Shown: positions 1-8,783 of the stretch, piece after piece
How the letters are laid out: every line of letters starts with the position of its first letter
Position numbering within the stretch: the stretch's first letter is position 1
Source of the DNA: a bacterium
GTDB lineage: Bacteria; Actinomycetota; Acidimicrobiia; Spongiisociales; JAENVV01
NCBI GenBank assembly: GCA_024641305.1
Contig: JAHEDI010000007.1
Location: forward strand, 47,664-111,663
Length of the DNA: 64,000 bases
Reading direction: 5' to 3'
Program-made: the position numbers and the translations under genes
The notes under the pieces: model-generated
The model's input: only the letters and a program-made list of their open reading frames with translations
The model's database searches: none
Told to the model about the DNA's origin: nothing

Positions 1-2
1 TC

Positions 3-560
3 ATGTGGCGGGGCCTTATGCTGTCAAAGGCCCTCGAGCAGTTCCTCAAACAAGTGGAGTGGGGGGAACTCGACTACCTCTTCCTCGATATGCCGCCGGG
101 GACCGGTGATGTCCAGATGGCTCTCACCCGACTCCTTCCCCAGGCCGAGATGATCGTGGTGACCACCCCCCAACAAGCCGCCCAAAAGGTCGCCATCCGG
201 GTCGCCGACATGGCCCGTCGCTCGTTCATGCCGGTGGTTGGGGCACTCGAGAACATGACGCACTTCGTGTGCGACCACGGGGATATCTACGAATTGTTCG
301 GATCCGGCGGTGGGGCGGAACTCGCCGAGGTTCTCAACGTCCCCCTCATCGGTTCGATCCCGATCGACCCGCAGATGGTCGCAGGCGGTGACAACGGGTT
401 ACCGGTTGTCGTTCACGCCCCCGACAGTCCCTCCGGCCGAGCGTTTCGAGAAGCGGCCGCCCGACTGATCGAAATCGTGCCGCCCGCCCAGGACGAAACC
501 TGCACCGGACGAATCGCCAAGTTGCTCGAAGCGCTACCAGTAACTAGTCACTCCGAGTAA
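3..560 (+). CDS. mrp: Mrp/NBP35 (ApbC) family Fe-S cluster carrier ATPase, 5'-truncated by window edge
   Basis: LDYLFLDMPPGTGDVQMALTRLLPQAEMIVVTTPQ...GALENMTHFVCDHGDIYELFGSGGGAELAEVLNVPLIGSIPIDP is typical of Mrp/ApbC. Confidence 0.9.
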   Translation: MWRGLMLSKALEQFLKQVEWGELDYLFLDMPPGTGDVQMALTRLLPQAEMIVVTTPQQAAQKVAIRVADMARRSFMPVVGALENMTHFVCDHGDIYELFGSGGGAELAEVLNVPLIGSIPIDPQMVAGGDNGLPVVVHAPDSPSGRAFREAAARLIEIVPPAQDETCTGRIAKLLEALPVTSHSE

Positions 561-686
561 CTTCTAAACCGCCCCCAAGTTAACCGGCCCTCCTGACCGA
601 TATAAGAAAAGAACGTGCCAAAGGAACCAGGGACCGGTTGGGAGTCATCCGAAGAGATGCTCCCCCTCCGGAGCTCTCAAGAAACA

Positions 687-724
687 GTGAAGGACCGATC
701 CTCCGTTATCGGTCCTTCACTCGT
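687..724. terminator. Hairpin terminator between mrp and the convergent M23 peptidase gene
   Basis: Perfect 13-bp stem GTGAAGGACCGAT(687-699)/ATCGGTCCTTCAC(708-720), then TCGTTTT. Confidence 0.75.
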
Positions 725-786
725 TTTGGATGCTGGCCGCCGTGCAACGCCAGACTCCCTGACTCAACAACGCGTCAGGACCGGGT

Positions 787-1872
787 TCAACCACACAAGG
801 AACGGACGAGCGGGGTCGGGTTAACGGCTGACCCACCACCTGGGTGATACTCGAAGTGGAGGTGCGGCACGTTGGCGGGAGCGTTGCCGGTGGTTCCAAC
901 CTCCCCGACCTTGGTACCCGCCGAGACATGCTGACCTTTGGATATTCCCGAAGCGAACGAGTCGAGATGGGCATAATAGAAATCATCACCAGAGTCGCCC
1001 TTGAACCAGATCGTGATGCCACCAATGCCACCATTGCCCATCCGGGATATGGTTCCCGCTTCGATCGCTACGAGAGCGGTACCTCGGGCCGCAAGCATGT
1101 CAACGCCCTTGTGACTGCGACCACCCGACCGCGACGCTCCCCAGGTATCGGAAAAGGCCACCACGCCCTGGACGGGGCACGTGCGGCCTGACACGACCAC
1201 AGGTGGCGGAGCTCCCCTATCGCTGCTATTGCCGCCTCCGGCGGCGATCCGGGCGGCCTCGGCGAGTCGAAGCCGCTCCTGCTCAGCAGCCAGACGAGCC
1301 GCCTCCTGGGCCTGCCATTCGGTGTAGATCTCGTTGTACTGCGACTGAGCAGCTTCGAGCGTCTGGTTCAACTCTTCGGCGGTCGCCTCCAGCTTGACAT
1401 TCGCCTCCTTCTGGGAGGCCCGGGCTGCGGCCAGGTCCGCCTCAATCCGGGCGATATCGCGCTCCAAGATTGCCAACTGATTCAGCAGAGCTTGGTCGTC
1501 GTCGCTGGCATCGCGCAGATACGCCAACCCTGCCTCCATGTCTGACAGCGAGCCGGCTCCGGTAAACAGCGGAAGATGGTTTCCCAGTGCTCCGATGTAC
1601 ATGTCAACAGCCCGTTCGGTGGCCACCACCCGGGTTAGCTCCATCTGACGGTCCAATTCGGCTGCCTGACTTTCTGCCCCAGCAATCAGCCAATCAAGGT
1701 GTTCCGTCTCCTCAAGGGCAGCTTCGTAGGCCGCCGCCAGCGCCTGCACCTCGTCCCGGACCGCAATCAACTCGCCTTTCGCCTTCTCCAACTCCTCCGG
1801 GGTGACCTCTCCGCGCGCTGGCAAGGCCACAACAAGAATCAGGAGGAAGGCCAGTGGGAACAGTCGACGCAT
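787..1872 (-). CDS. M23 family metallopeptidase with N-terminal coiled coil (EnvC/NlpD-like murein hydrolase activator)
   Basis: Signal peptide MMRRLFPLAFLLILVVALPARG, long coiled coil, C-terminal HKGVDMLAARGTALVAIEAGTI...PHLHFEYHPGG. Confidence 0.85.
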   Translation of the reverse strand: MRRLFPLAFLLILVVALPARGEVTPEELEKAKGELIAVRDEVQALAAAYEAALEETEHLDWLIAGAESQAAELDRQMELTRVVATERAVDMYIGALGNHLPLFTGAGSLSDMEAGLAYLRDASDDDQALLNQLAILERDIARIEADLAAARASQKEANVKLEATAEELNQTLEAAQSQYNEIYTEWQAQEAARLAAEQERLRLAEAARIAAGGGNSSDRGAPPPVVVSGRTCPVQGVVAFSDTWGASRSGGRSHKGVDMLAARGTALVAIEAGTISRMGNGGIGGITIWFKGDSGDDFYYAHLDSFASGISKGQHVSAGTKVGEVGTTGNAPANVPHLHFEYHPGGGSAVNPTPLVRSLCG

Positions 1873-2660
1873 CATGCGCGAACCATCTCGACCAGTGACC
1901 CCCATAGGTCCGACGCACCAGCTTCGCCGAACGTAATCAGCCCGTCGTCGGTCAGCTTGCGGAGATGGGCTGCTACCGACAGTGCCGCGACCCGGTGCAA
2001 CTCCTCGGGAACATCCTTGTATACCTCGATGACGACGTCTCCGACCGATCCAGCCCCATCCTGCAAGGCGTTCACGATCTCTTTTTCTCGCTCCATCCGG
2101 TGGGAAATGTAGTAGTCGATTACTTCCTGAGGGTTGTCGATCTCCGGGCCATGGCCGGGCAACAACTTCGAAAGGGAAACCGATTGGAGTCGTTCAAGCG
2201 ACGCCAGGTAGCGGGTCAGGTCTTCGATCATCACGGTCGAGCCACCGATGATGTGATCACCGGTGAACATGGTGGTACCAAGCAGCAGGCAAATGTGATC
2301 GTCGGCATGGCCGGGGGTGTAAAGAACCTCGAGCGTCTCACCCTCCACTTCGATGTGATCACCCTCCCGGACCAGGTCGGTCGGGGCGAACTCCGGTCCG
2401 GGTGCAAATCCGTAGACCGGGGCATCAACTTCGAGCCCGAGCGGATTGGCCAGCGGGGCGTGATCGGGATGGGTGTGGGTGACAACGATCGCGGCGGTTC
2501 GGCGATCGCCGATCGCCTCGAGAATCCGGTCGCGATGTTCAGGAATGACGGGTCCCGGGTCGATTACCAGGGCGCGTGTTTCGCCTCCAAGCACATAGGT
2601 GTTGGTACCGGCCCCGGTAAACAAACCGGGATTCGGAGCGAGAAGATGGACAATGTTCAT
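1872..2660 (-). CDS. MBL-fold metallo-hydrolase (LACTB2-like, with C-terminal winged helix)
   Basis: VVTHTHPDHAPLANPL, TPGHADDHICLLLG, FTGDHIIGG motifs. Confidence 0.9.
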   Translation of the reverse strand: MNIVHLLAPNPGLFTGAGTNTYVLGGETRALVIDPGPVIPEHRDRILEAIGDRRTAAIVVTHTHPDHAPLANPLGLEVDAPVYGFAPGPEFAPTDLVREGDHIEVEGETLEVLYTPGHADDHICLLLGTTMFTGDHIIGGSTVMIEDLTRYLASLERLQSVSLSKLLPGHGPEIDNPQEVIDYYISHRMEREKEIVNALQDGAGSVGDVVIEVYKDVPEELHRVAALSVAAHLRKLTDDGLITFGEAGASDLWGSLVEMVRA

Positions 2661-3286
2661 GCTGGTCCTGCTTGACGACGCCTTATATCGGCTTCCTGGT
2701 CGATTTCTCCAGCGAATCGACCAAGAATGGCACCCTGTAAAGCGACGTCGACCGTTCCATAGTGGTCCAAATACCGCAGATGCGCAACCGTCGGCGAGAC
2801 CATCTGCAGTTCGCCACCCGCCCAGCTTCGCAATGCGCGGGCGGGTTCAAACCAACCGGCACTAATCAGCTCTCGATCGTCGATGCGCAAAACGCTGCCC
2901 GCCGGCGCCACCGCAAGATAGAACCGTGTATCAAAACGGATACCGGACCGTTCGGGCGTCACCCACCTCGACAGGTACACGACATCGTCATATGCGAAAT
3001 CTTCCACCGACCGTTGCTCGGCCAGCGGTCGGCCGGGATCAACCGGGCTGCCGACCCGGTCGGCCAGGAGCAGTCCAACCTCTTCGAAGGTCTCACGAAT
3101 GGCCGCCGCCTTGAATGGATCGGGAGCCCGCCGATCGGTGTCGTCAACTCCGCCTCCGGGAAACACCGAGGCACCTGGTACGAACGGCGACCCGTGTGAC
3201 CGCTTCGCCAAGAGCACCTCGATGCCGGCCCGGCCATCACGAACCACACAGGCGGTGGCAGCCGGTCGAGGAACCGACGGGGTCAC
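2657..3286 (-). CDS. NUDIX hydrolase
   Basis: FPGGGVDDTD...AAIRETFEEVGLLLA Nudix box. Confidence 0.88.
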   Translation of the reverse strand: MTPSVPRPAATACVVRDGRAGIEVLLAKRSHGSPFVPGASVFPGGGVDDTDRRAPDPFKAAAIRETFEEVGLLLADRVGSPVDPGRPLAEQRSVEDFAYDDVVYLSRWVTPERSGIRFDTRFYLAVAPAGSVLRIDDRELISAGWFEPARALRSWAGGELQMVSPTVAHLRYLDHYGTVDVALQGAILGRFAGEIDQEADIRRRQAGPA

Positions 3287-3642
3287 CTGGTGGATCTCCG
3301 CTGTACATACGTGGTCAATCGATCACGAACCACTCTACGAACCAGCGGGGCCATCAGTGAGAATCCGACCAGGTCAGTCAAGAGTCCGGGAGTCAACAAA
3401 AACGCCCCACCCACCAGAATCAGCGCCCCGTCTGCCAGTTCGCCGGCCGGCAGCTTCCCTTGTTGAAATGCGGCTCCGATCGCTCTCCAGGCGTTGGTTC
3501 CTTGCCGCTTCACCAGATAGGCACCGATCAAGCCGGTGACCACGACGATTCCGAGGGCTATCTCCCAACCGATGACGCCGGACAAATAGACCAGCAAGCC
3601 CATCTCGAGGGCGGGTATCACGATGAAGAGGACCGGCAGCAT
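3283..3642 (-). CDS. FxsA family membrane protein
   Basis: LFIVIPALEMGLLVYLSGVIGWEIALGIVVVTGLIGAYLVKRQG...PAGELADGALILVGGAFLLTPGLLTDLVGFSLM. Confidence 0.9.
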   Translation of the reverse strand: MLPVLFIVIPALEMGLLVYLSGVIGWEIALGIVVVTGLIGAYLVKRQGTNAWRAIGAAFQQGKLPAGELADGALILVGGAFLLTPGLLTDLVGFSLMAPLVRRVVRDRLTTYVQRRSTR

Positions 3643-3675
3643 GCGCCGAAAGCCTAACGGGTACCATTACCAACC

Positions 3676-5013
3676 ATGACTCTCCGTGACCTGCCTTCGG
3701 TCGATGCGCTCGCCAGACAACTCAACGGAATCCCCCGGGTCGTAGCCACCGAGGTGGCCCGTTCGTCCCTTGAGGAGGCTCGACGTCTCCTGGTTGACGG
3801 CCAGCCCGCCGACGCCAGCGAGATCGCCGCCGCCCACGCCCGAAGGCTCGCCAGGCTCAAATTCCGGTCACTGATCAACGCCACCGGCGTGCTGCTCCAC
3901 ACCAACCTTGGCCGGGCCCCGGTGCACCCTGACGCCGTTCGGGCTGCCGCTGAGGCAACTCTGGGGTATGGCAACCTCGAATTTGACCTCGACCAGGGTG
4001 AACGAGGCGGGCGGGGTGCCTATGTGCACGAATTGCTCATGGCTTTGACCGGCGCAGAAGCTGCCCTGGTCGTCAACAATAACGCGGCCGCGTTGCTACT
4101 GGCCCTGGCCACGCTTGGAACGTCAAAAGGGGTCGTAGTCTCGCGAGGTGAACTGATCGAGATTGGCGGGTCATATCGGCTCCCCGAACTCATGGCGGCA
4201 TCCGGCGCAGAGATGATCGAAGTCGGAACCACCAATCGGACCAGAATCGCCGATTATGCGCAAGTGGCACCAGCTGCGGGCCTGCTTCTGAAAGTCCACC
4301 CGTCGAACTACCGGGTGGTCGGCTTTACCGAATCAGCCGCCAGCCAGGAACTCGTCGAACTTTCCCGCCGCAGCGACGTACCGTATGCCTACGACGTCGG
4401 TTCCGGTCTGGTAGATGAGACCAGCCCCTGGATCTCCGGACCTCCCCCAAACTGGCTGGCAGGAGAACCTGGCGTACGTCAGGAAATCGACCGGGGAACT
4501 GGCCTCGTCATGTTCTCCGGAGACAAACTCTTTGGCGGACCGCAGGCCGGGATCATGGTCGGCGAAAGCCACCTCATCAAACGCATCAAGTCACATCCGA
4601 TGGCCAGAGCCATGCGCGTGCCAGGACCGACCCTGGCGGCCCTGGCGGTAATCACCGAAATGTACCTGGACGGGCGGGCCCTCGAGATCCCGTTCTGGAG
4701 GATGGCAACTGCCCCATACGAACACCTTGAAATTCGGTTGCAAGCCCTACTCGACGCGGGCATCCCGGGCACGATCATCGAAAGCACCTCGTTGTTGGGA
4801 GCCGGGTCGGTGCCCGGAATGACCGTGGCATCACCAGCACTCCAGGTCACCGCTCAAGCCGATCGGCTGTGGGACGAGCTGTTGGCCGCCGAACGCCCAC
4901 TGATCGGACGGCGGGAGGCAGGGGCCTTCCTCGTCGACCTTCGATCGGTCAACCCCGACGAGGACGCATCGGTGGCCGCCACGTTGCGGGCTGCTGTCGC
5001 CGCATGCCAGTAG
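3676..5013 (+). CDS. selA: L-seryl-tRNA(Sec) selenium transferase
   Basis: INATGVLLHTNLGRAPV, FDLDQGERGGRG, VNNNAAALLLALATL, FSGDKLFGGPQAGI. Confidence 0.95.
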   Translation: MTLRDLPSVDALARQLNGIPRVVATEVARSSLEEARRLLVDGQPADASEIAAAHARRLARLKFRSLINATGVLLHTNLGRAPVHPDAVRAAAEATLGYGNLEFDLDQGERGGRGAYVHELLMALTGAEAALVVNNNAAALLLALATLGTSKGVVVSRGELIEIGGSYRLPELMAASGAEMIEVGTTNRTRIADYAQVAPAAGLLLKVHPSNYRVVGFTESAASQELVELSRRSDVPYAYDVGSGLVDETSPWISGPPPNWLAGEPGVRQEIDRGTGLVMFSGDKLFGGPQAGIMVGESHLIKRIKSHPMARAMRVPGPTLAALAVITEMYLDGRALEIPFWRMATAPYEHLEIRLQALLDAGIPGTIIESTSLLGAGSVPGMTVASPALQVTAQADRLWDELLAAERPLIGRREAGAFLVDLRSVNPDEDASVAATLRAAVAACQ

Positions 5014-6797
5014 TCGGTACCGCGGGCCATGTGGATCATGGCAAATCCACACTCATCCAGGCACTGACCGGCCGGGACCCCGACCGCCTCGCCGAAGAAA
5101 AAACTCGTGGGTTGACGATCGACCTTGGTTTTGCCTGGACTGATCTTGACGGAATCGAGGTGTCATTTGTTGACGTTCCCGGCCACGAACGGTTCATGAA
5201 GAACATGCTGGCCGGCACAGAGGCAATCGACATCGCCATCCTGGTCGTGGCTGCCGACGAGGGCTGGATGCCCCAGACGGAAGAACACCTCGCGGTCCTC
5301 GACCTCCTCGGGGTTTCCCTCGGCGTCGTCGCCATAACCAAGACCGATCGGGTTGATCCCGAATTGCTCGAACTCGCCGAACTGGAGATCGAAGAACAGG
5401 TGGCAGGCACCGCCTTCGAGACGGCCCGACTCATCGCAGTGTCTGCGATGAACGGCGACGGACTCGACGACCTTCGTACCGAGCTGCGGTCGCTCTGCGA
5501 ACAAGCCGAGACCCGACGGATCCTCAAAGATCCAGCGTTGTGGGTTGATCGCTCCTTCAGCATCGACGGCGCCGGAACCGTTGTGACCGGGACGCTTCTG
5601 GGCGGTCCTCTATCAGTTGGCCAGACGCTTTCGGCCTGGCCGGGTGGTCACTCGGTTCGGATTCGCACGTTGCACAGCCATGAGCAGACCCACGAAACGG
5701 TTTTCGCCGGTCGGCGCACGGCCGCCAATCTGGTCGGGATAACCAGGGATCAGATCGCCAGAGGGTCGCTCCTTTCCCCTTCACCGTGGCCGACCAGTTC
5801 TTCGTTCAGTGTGGTTATGCGACCTGCTCGATACGCAGATGACGTCGGCGAGCGAGGGGCCTACCACCTCCATATGGGATCCGGTTCGTGGCCGGTCGAG
5901 CTCCGACCGTTGACCGGCAACGAGGACCCTGACGTTGGAAATCCGATGACGGCGCTGATCAGGTCTGAAATCCCACTTCCGGTCCGGGTCGGGGAGCGCT
6001 TCATCCTGCGCGAAACCGGTCGGCAATCGGTGGTTGCCGGAGGTCGCATCGTCGATCCGGCCGCCCCCCGTCGGGCGGCAGAAGCTCGCCAGGCGCTTCG
6101 TCAACTAGAAGGAATCCTTGAAGCCGATCAGAACGATGCCGCCACCCAACTTCTTGACGCCCGCGGCATCTGCACCGTCCATGAACTCGCCGGTTGGACG
6201 GGCGGCGGGTACCCCCGCACCGGTCTCACACGCGGCGATGTGGCCATTTCCGTCGGGCGGGTAGCCGAATTGCTGACCTCGGCGGTGCACGATGTTGCCG
6301 CTTTCCATCACGAACACCCATTACGAGAGGGGATGCCGGTCGCCAGTCTGGCAAGTCGCCTCAACCTTGACATCGACACCACCCGAGCACTCCTTGCCAT
6401 GGACGACCGGGTGCGCGACGACGGACCGACCACCGCCCTGATTACGTTCAACGCCGGTCTGACGGACACTCAGGAATCGCAACTCATAACGGTCATCGGT
6501 CAACTGACAACCGCCGGATTTAACGTGCCAAGGCTCGACGAACTCAACCTCGACCGCGAACTGCTCCACATAGCGCTCCGGGAAGGCAGGCTGGTCCGAG
6601 TCTCAGATGATCTGGTGTTCCTCCCCGACCAAATCGAGGCCATCGGGAGCCGGCTACGAGAATTGCCCACCCCGTTCGGGGTGGGCAATTTCAAGGATGT
6701 CATTGGAGTATCGCGCAAGTACGCAGTGCCACTGCTCGAGTACTTCGACGCGCTTGGAGTTACCCAACGCGTCGGGAACGATCGGATCCTGCGCTAG
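5004..6797 (+). CDS. selB: Selenocysteine-specific translation elongation factor SelB
   Basis: MPVVGTAGHVDHGKSTLIQALTGRDPDRLAEEKTRGLTIDLGFAW; C-terminal winged helices ending FKDVIGVSRKYAVPLLEYFDALGVTQRVGNDRILR. ATG at 5004 lies in the supplied ORF frame and overlaps the selA stop. Confidence 0.95.
   Translation: MPVVGTAGHVDHGKSTLIQALTGRDPDRLAEEKTRGLTIDLGFAWTDLDGIEVSFVDVPGHERFMKNMLAGTEAIDIAILVVAADEGWMPQTEEHLAVLDLLGVSLGVVAITKTDRVDPELLELAELEIEEQVAGTAFETARLIAVSAMNGDGLDDLRTELRSLCEQAETRRILKDPALWVDRSFSIDGAGTVVTGTLLGGPLSVGQTLSAWPGGHSVRIRTLHSHEQTHETVFAGRRTAANLVGITRDQIARGSLLSPSPWPTSSSFSVVMRPARYADDVGERGAYHLHMGSGSWPVELRPLTGNEDPDVGNPMTALIRSEIPLPVRVGERFILRETGRQSVVAGGRIVDPAAPRRAAEARQALRQLEGILEADQNDAATQLLDARGICTVHELAGWTGGGYPRTGLTRGDVAISVGRVAELLTSAVHDVAAFHHEHPLREGMPVASLASRLNLDIDTTRALLAMDDRVRDDGPTTALITFNAGLTDTQESQLITVIGQLTTAGFNVPRLDELNLDRELLHIALREGRLVRVSDDLVFLPDQIEAIGSRLRELPTPFGVGNFKDVIGVSRKYAVPLLEYFDALGVTQRVGNDRILR
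6661..6690. repeat. Perfect 13-bp inverted repeat (4-nt loop) inside the 3' part of selB
   Basis: AATTGCCCACCCC-GTTC-GGGGTGGGCAATT. Confidence 0.85.
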
Positions 6798-7045
6798 CTG
6801 GCTCGCACCCGGCGGTCGACCTCGGTCGTCCCACCCCAGATGCCGTACGGTTCGCGAATCTCCAGTGCATAGGAGACACAGTCACCCTGAACCGGGCATA
6901 CATCGCAAATGGCCTTGGCCCGCGACTCGCGACGCTCGCGCTCATCCTTCTTTTCGAACGTGCTCGGAGGGAAGAACAGGTGTGAATGGTTACCCCGGCA
7001 AAGCCCTTGAATCTGCCAGTCGCCGATGGCCAAACTCACAATCAC
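6794..7045 (-). CDS. WhiB family Fe-S transcriptional regulator
   Basis: Four Cys (LCRG...AICDVCPVQGDCVSYAL) plus GIWGG turn. Confidence 0.9.
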   Translation of the reverse strand: MIVSLAIGDWQIQGLCRGNHSHLFFPPSTFEKKDERERRESRAKAICDVCPVQGDCVSYALEIREPYGIWGGTTEVDRRVRAS

Positions 7046-7122
7046 TCCTCCTCAGGATCGCCTTGGTACCTTCGGGAAACTACCACCCACCCTGCCGGGC
7101 CGCCAGGAAAATTTTAGGAGGC

Positions 7123-8391
7123 TTAGGGTTGTTTTTCGCGATCTGGAGACTCGACCTCAAGGAACAAGCCCTGGACTGAGGCAACCACCACGGGAGATCC
7201 CTGCGAGATACCGGCTTCACGATGGGAGGTCGCCCGCCAGCGTGCTCCCTCAATTTCGACCAGCCCTTCGCCAGTGACATCCGTCAGAGCAACCCCCACC
7301 GCACCGATGAGATGGTCACGACCCATCGTTTGTGTCGTGAACCGGGAGCGCGCCACCGTCGACATGGCGAACATGTAGAAGAGCGCCACCCCGAGCGTTG
7401 TCACGACAACCGCACCTACGCTCGGAGGCATGTCGGGATACGTCCCGGCAATAAACAGGCCTCCCAGGGCAAGGAGCACCGTCCCGATGTATGACAGAAC
7501 ACTGAAACCGCCCCGCTGATAGTCAACCGTCAGCAGCCACATGGCGAACAGGGTTACCGGCAAACCCCACCCGAACCGCATGGCGGACAGCCCGTAACCC
7601 GCCAGAAGAATCGGAACAACAGCCGTGGCCGCCGCCAGACCAGGTCCAATCGCGTAGAACTCGAAGGCTGCGAACGCCAATCCGACCACAAGAAAGAAGA
7701 AAGCCGCCTCCGGTGTTATGGCGAGACGCATGGTTCGGGCCCACACGCCAAGTTCGTTGAATCGGACTTGCTTGGTGACCTGCGACCGTACCTGACCGTC
7801 GTCCTCGGCCACCTGCTCGGCGGTATGCAAGGTCACCGTCCGATCAGCGAGTTCAATCGTCTTGCCGTCAAGCGAAACGATGAGCGGGCCAAGCGCCGCC
7901 TGAATATCGTCAATGGCGCCCGGGATCGGTTCGGTCACGGTAACCAGGACATCACCGTCAGAAGCAGCGGCAGACTCGCCAATAATCGTTCGGAACCGGC
8001 GCCCGATCTCCACTCCCGGTGCGGCGATCGTGATTTGCGCAGCTTCGGCGAGTCGGAGACTGGCTCCCTGGGCCGTGGCTGGTGCGTCGCCGATCCACGC
8101 CACAACCGGCAACGGCGGGTTTCGGACGAGGGCAATAAGTTCTTCCACCTCTGCGGTCAAGGACCCTGGAGAATCGATCTTGAGGATCACAAACTCCGAG
8201 TCGCCCGCTGCTGCACGTTCGATCGAATCCGTTACGAACCGAACCAAAAACTGATCAACCGGGCCCTGCACCTCGACGACATCTATTACCCCGTCAGAAG
8301 TTTGTGCAAAGGCCGGTACGGCCAGAGTGCCAAGCAGAAATACGAGGACCAGAATACGTCGCATGAACCTGGATGATAGGAGGCGCGTCAT
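7123..8391 (-). CDS. NfeD-like membrane protein with N-terminal ClpP/SPPA-like domain (start may be downstream, at MRRILVL)
   Basis: EVQGPVDQFLVRFVTDSIERAAAGDSEFVILKIDSPG; TM bundle; C-terminal OB-type domain GVALTDVTGEGLVEIEGARWRATS. Confidence 0.8.
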   Translation of the reverse strand: MTRLLSSRFMRRILVLVFLLGTLAVPAFAQTSDGVIDVVEVQGPVDQFLVRFVTDSIERAAAGDSEFVILKIDSPGSLTAEVEELIALVRNPPLPVVAWIGDAPATAQGASLRLAEAAQITIAAPGVEIGRRFRTIIGESAAASDGDVLVTVTEPIPGAIDDIQAALGPLIVSLDGKTIELADRTVTLHTAEQVAEDDGQVRSQVTKQVRFNELGVWARTMRLAITPEAAFFFLVVGLAFAAFEFYAIGPGLAAATAVVPILLAGYGLSAMRFGWGLPVTLFAMWLLTVDYQRGGFSVLSYIGTVLLALGGLFIAGTYPDMPPSVGAVVVTTLGVALFYMFAMSTVARSRFTTQTMGRDHLIGAVGVALTDVTGEGLVEIEGARWRATSHREAGISQGSPVVVASVQGLFLEVESPDREKQP

Positions 8392-8424
8392 CGGCCTCAG
8401 TCGACGGCACTACAGTGAGTCATC

Positions 8425-8778
8425 ATGGAATCAATCCTCCTGGTAACCGACAGCAACTGGGTCCGCAACGACGTCGAAGCGGCGATCCTCGACCAAACTA
8501 CATCCATTACCCATGTCGAAGACCCACGGACGGTCATCGCCGTCGCCGGGGAATCTCCACCGACGTTCTATATCGTTGACATGCAGGTCGGATCGATGGG
8601 GGGAATGGCCATCACCAGGGCGATCAAGTCCGCGGCGAACAACGGCGACATCGAAGACCGCCCGGTGGTTTTGCTTCTTGACCGTTCGGCCGATGAGTTC
8701 ATCGCCAAACGCGCCGGGGCAGATCGGTGGGTCGTGAAGCCGTTCACTGCCCAGGCTCTTCGCGCTGCCTTGGGCTGA
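8425..8778 (+). CDS. Stand-alone response-regulator receiver-like protein
   Basis: LLVTDSNWVRNDVEAAI...FYIVDMQVGSMGGMAITRAIKS...DRWVVKPFTAQALRAAL. Confidence 0.75.
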   Translation: MESILLVTDSNWVRNDVEAAILDQTTSITHVEDPRTVIAVAGESPPTFYIVDMQVGSMGGMAITRAIKSAANNGDIEDRPVVLLLDRSADEFIAKRAGADRWVVKPFTAQALRAALG

Positions 8779-8783
8779 TAGTT

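Noticed and set aside
1965-2675. 236-aa plus-strand ORF opposite the MBL hydrolase
   Set aside because: Antisense shadow ORF with no protein-family motifs.
6661-6690. selB internal hairpin as a SECIS element
   Set aside because: No in-frame TGA upstream at appropriate spacing and the loop is GUUC, so it is listed only as an unexplained inverted repeat.
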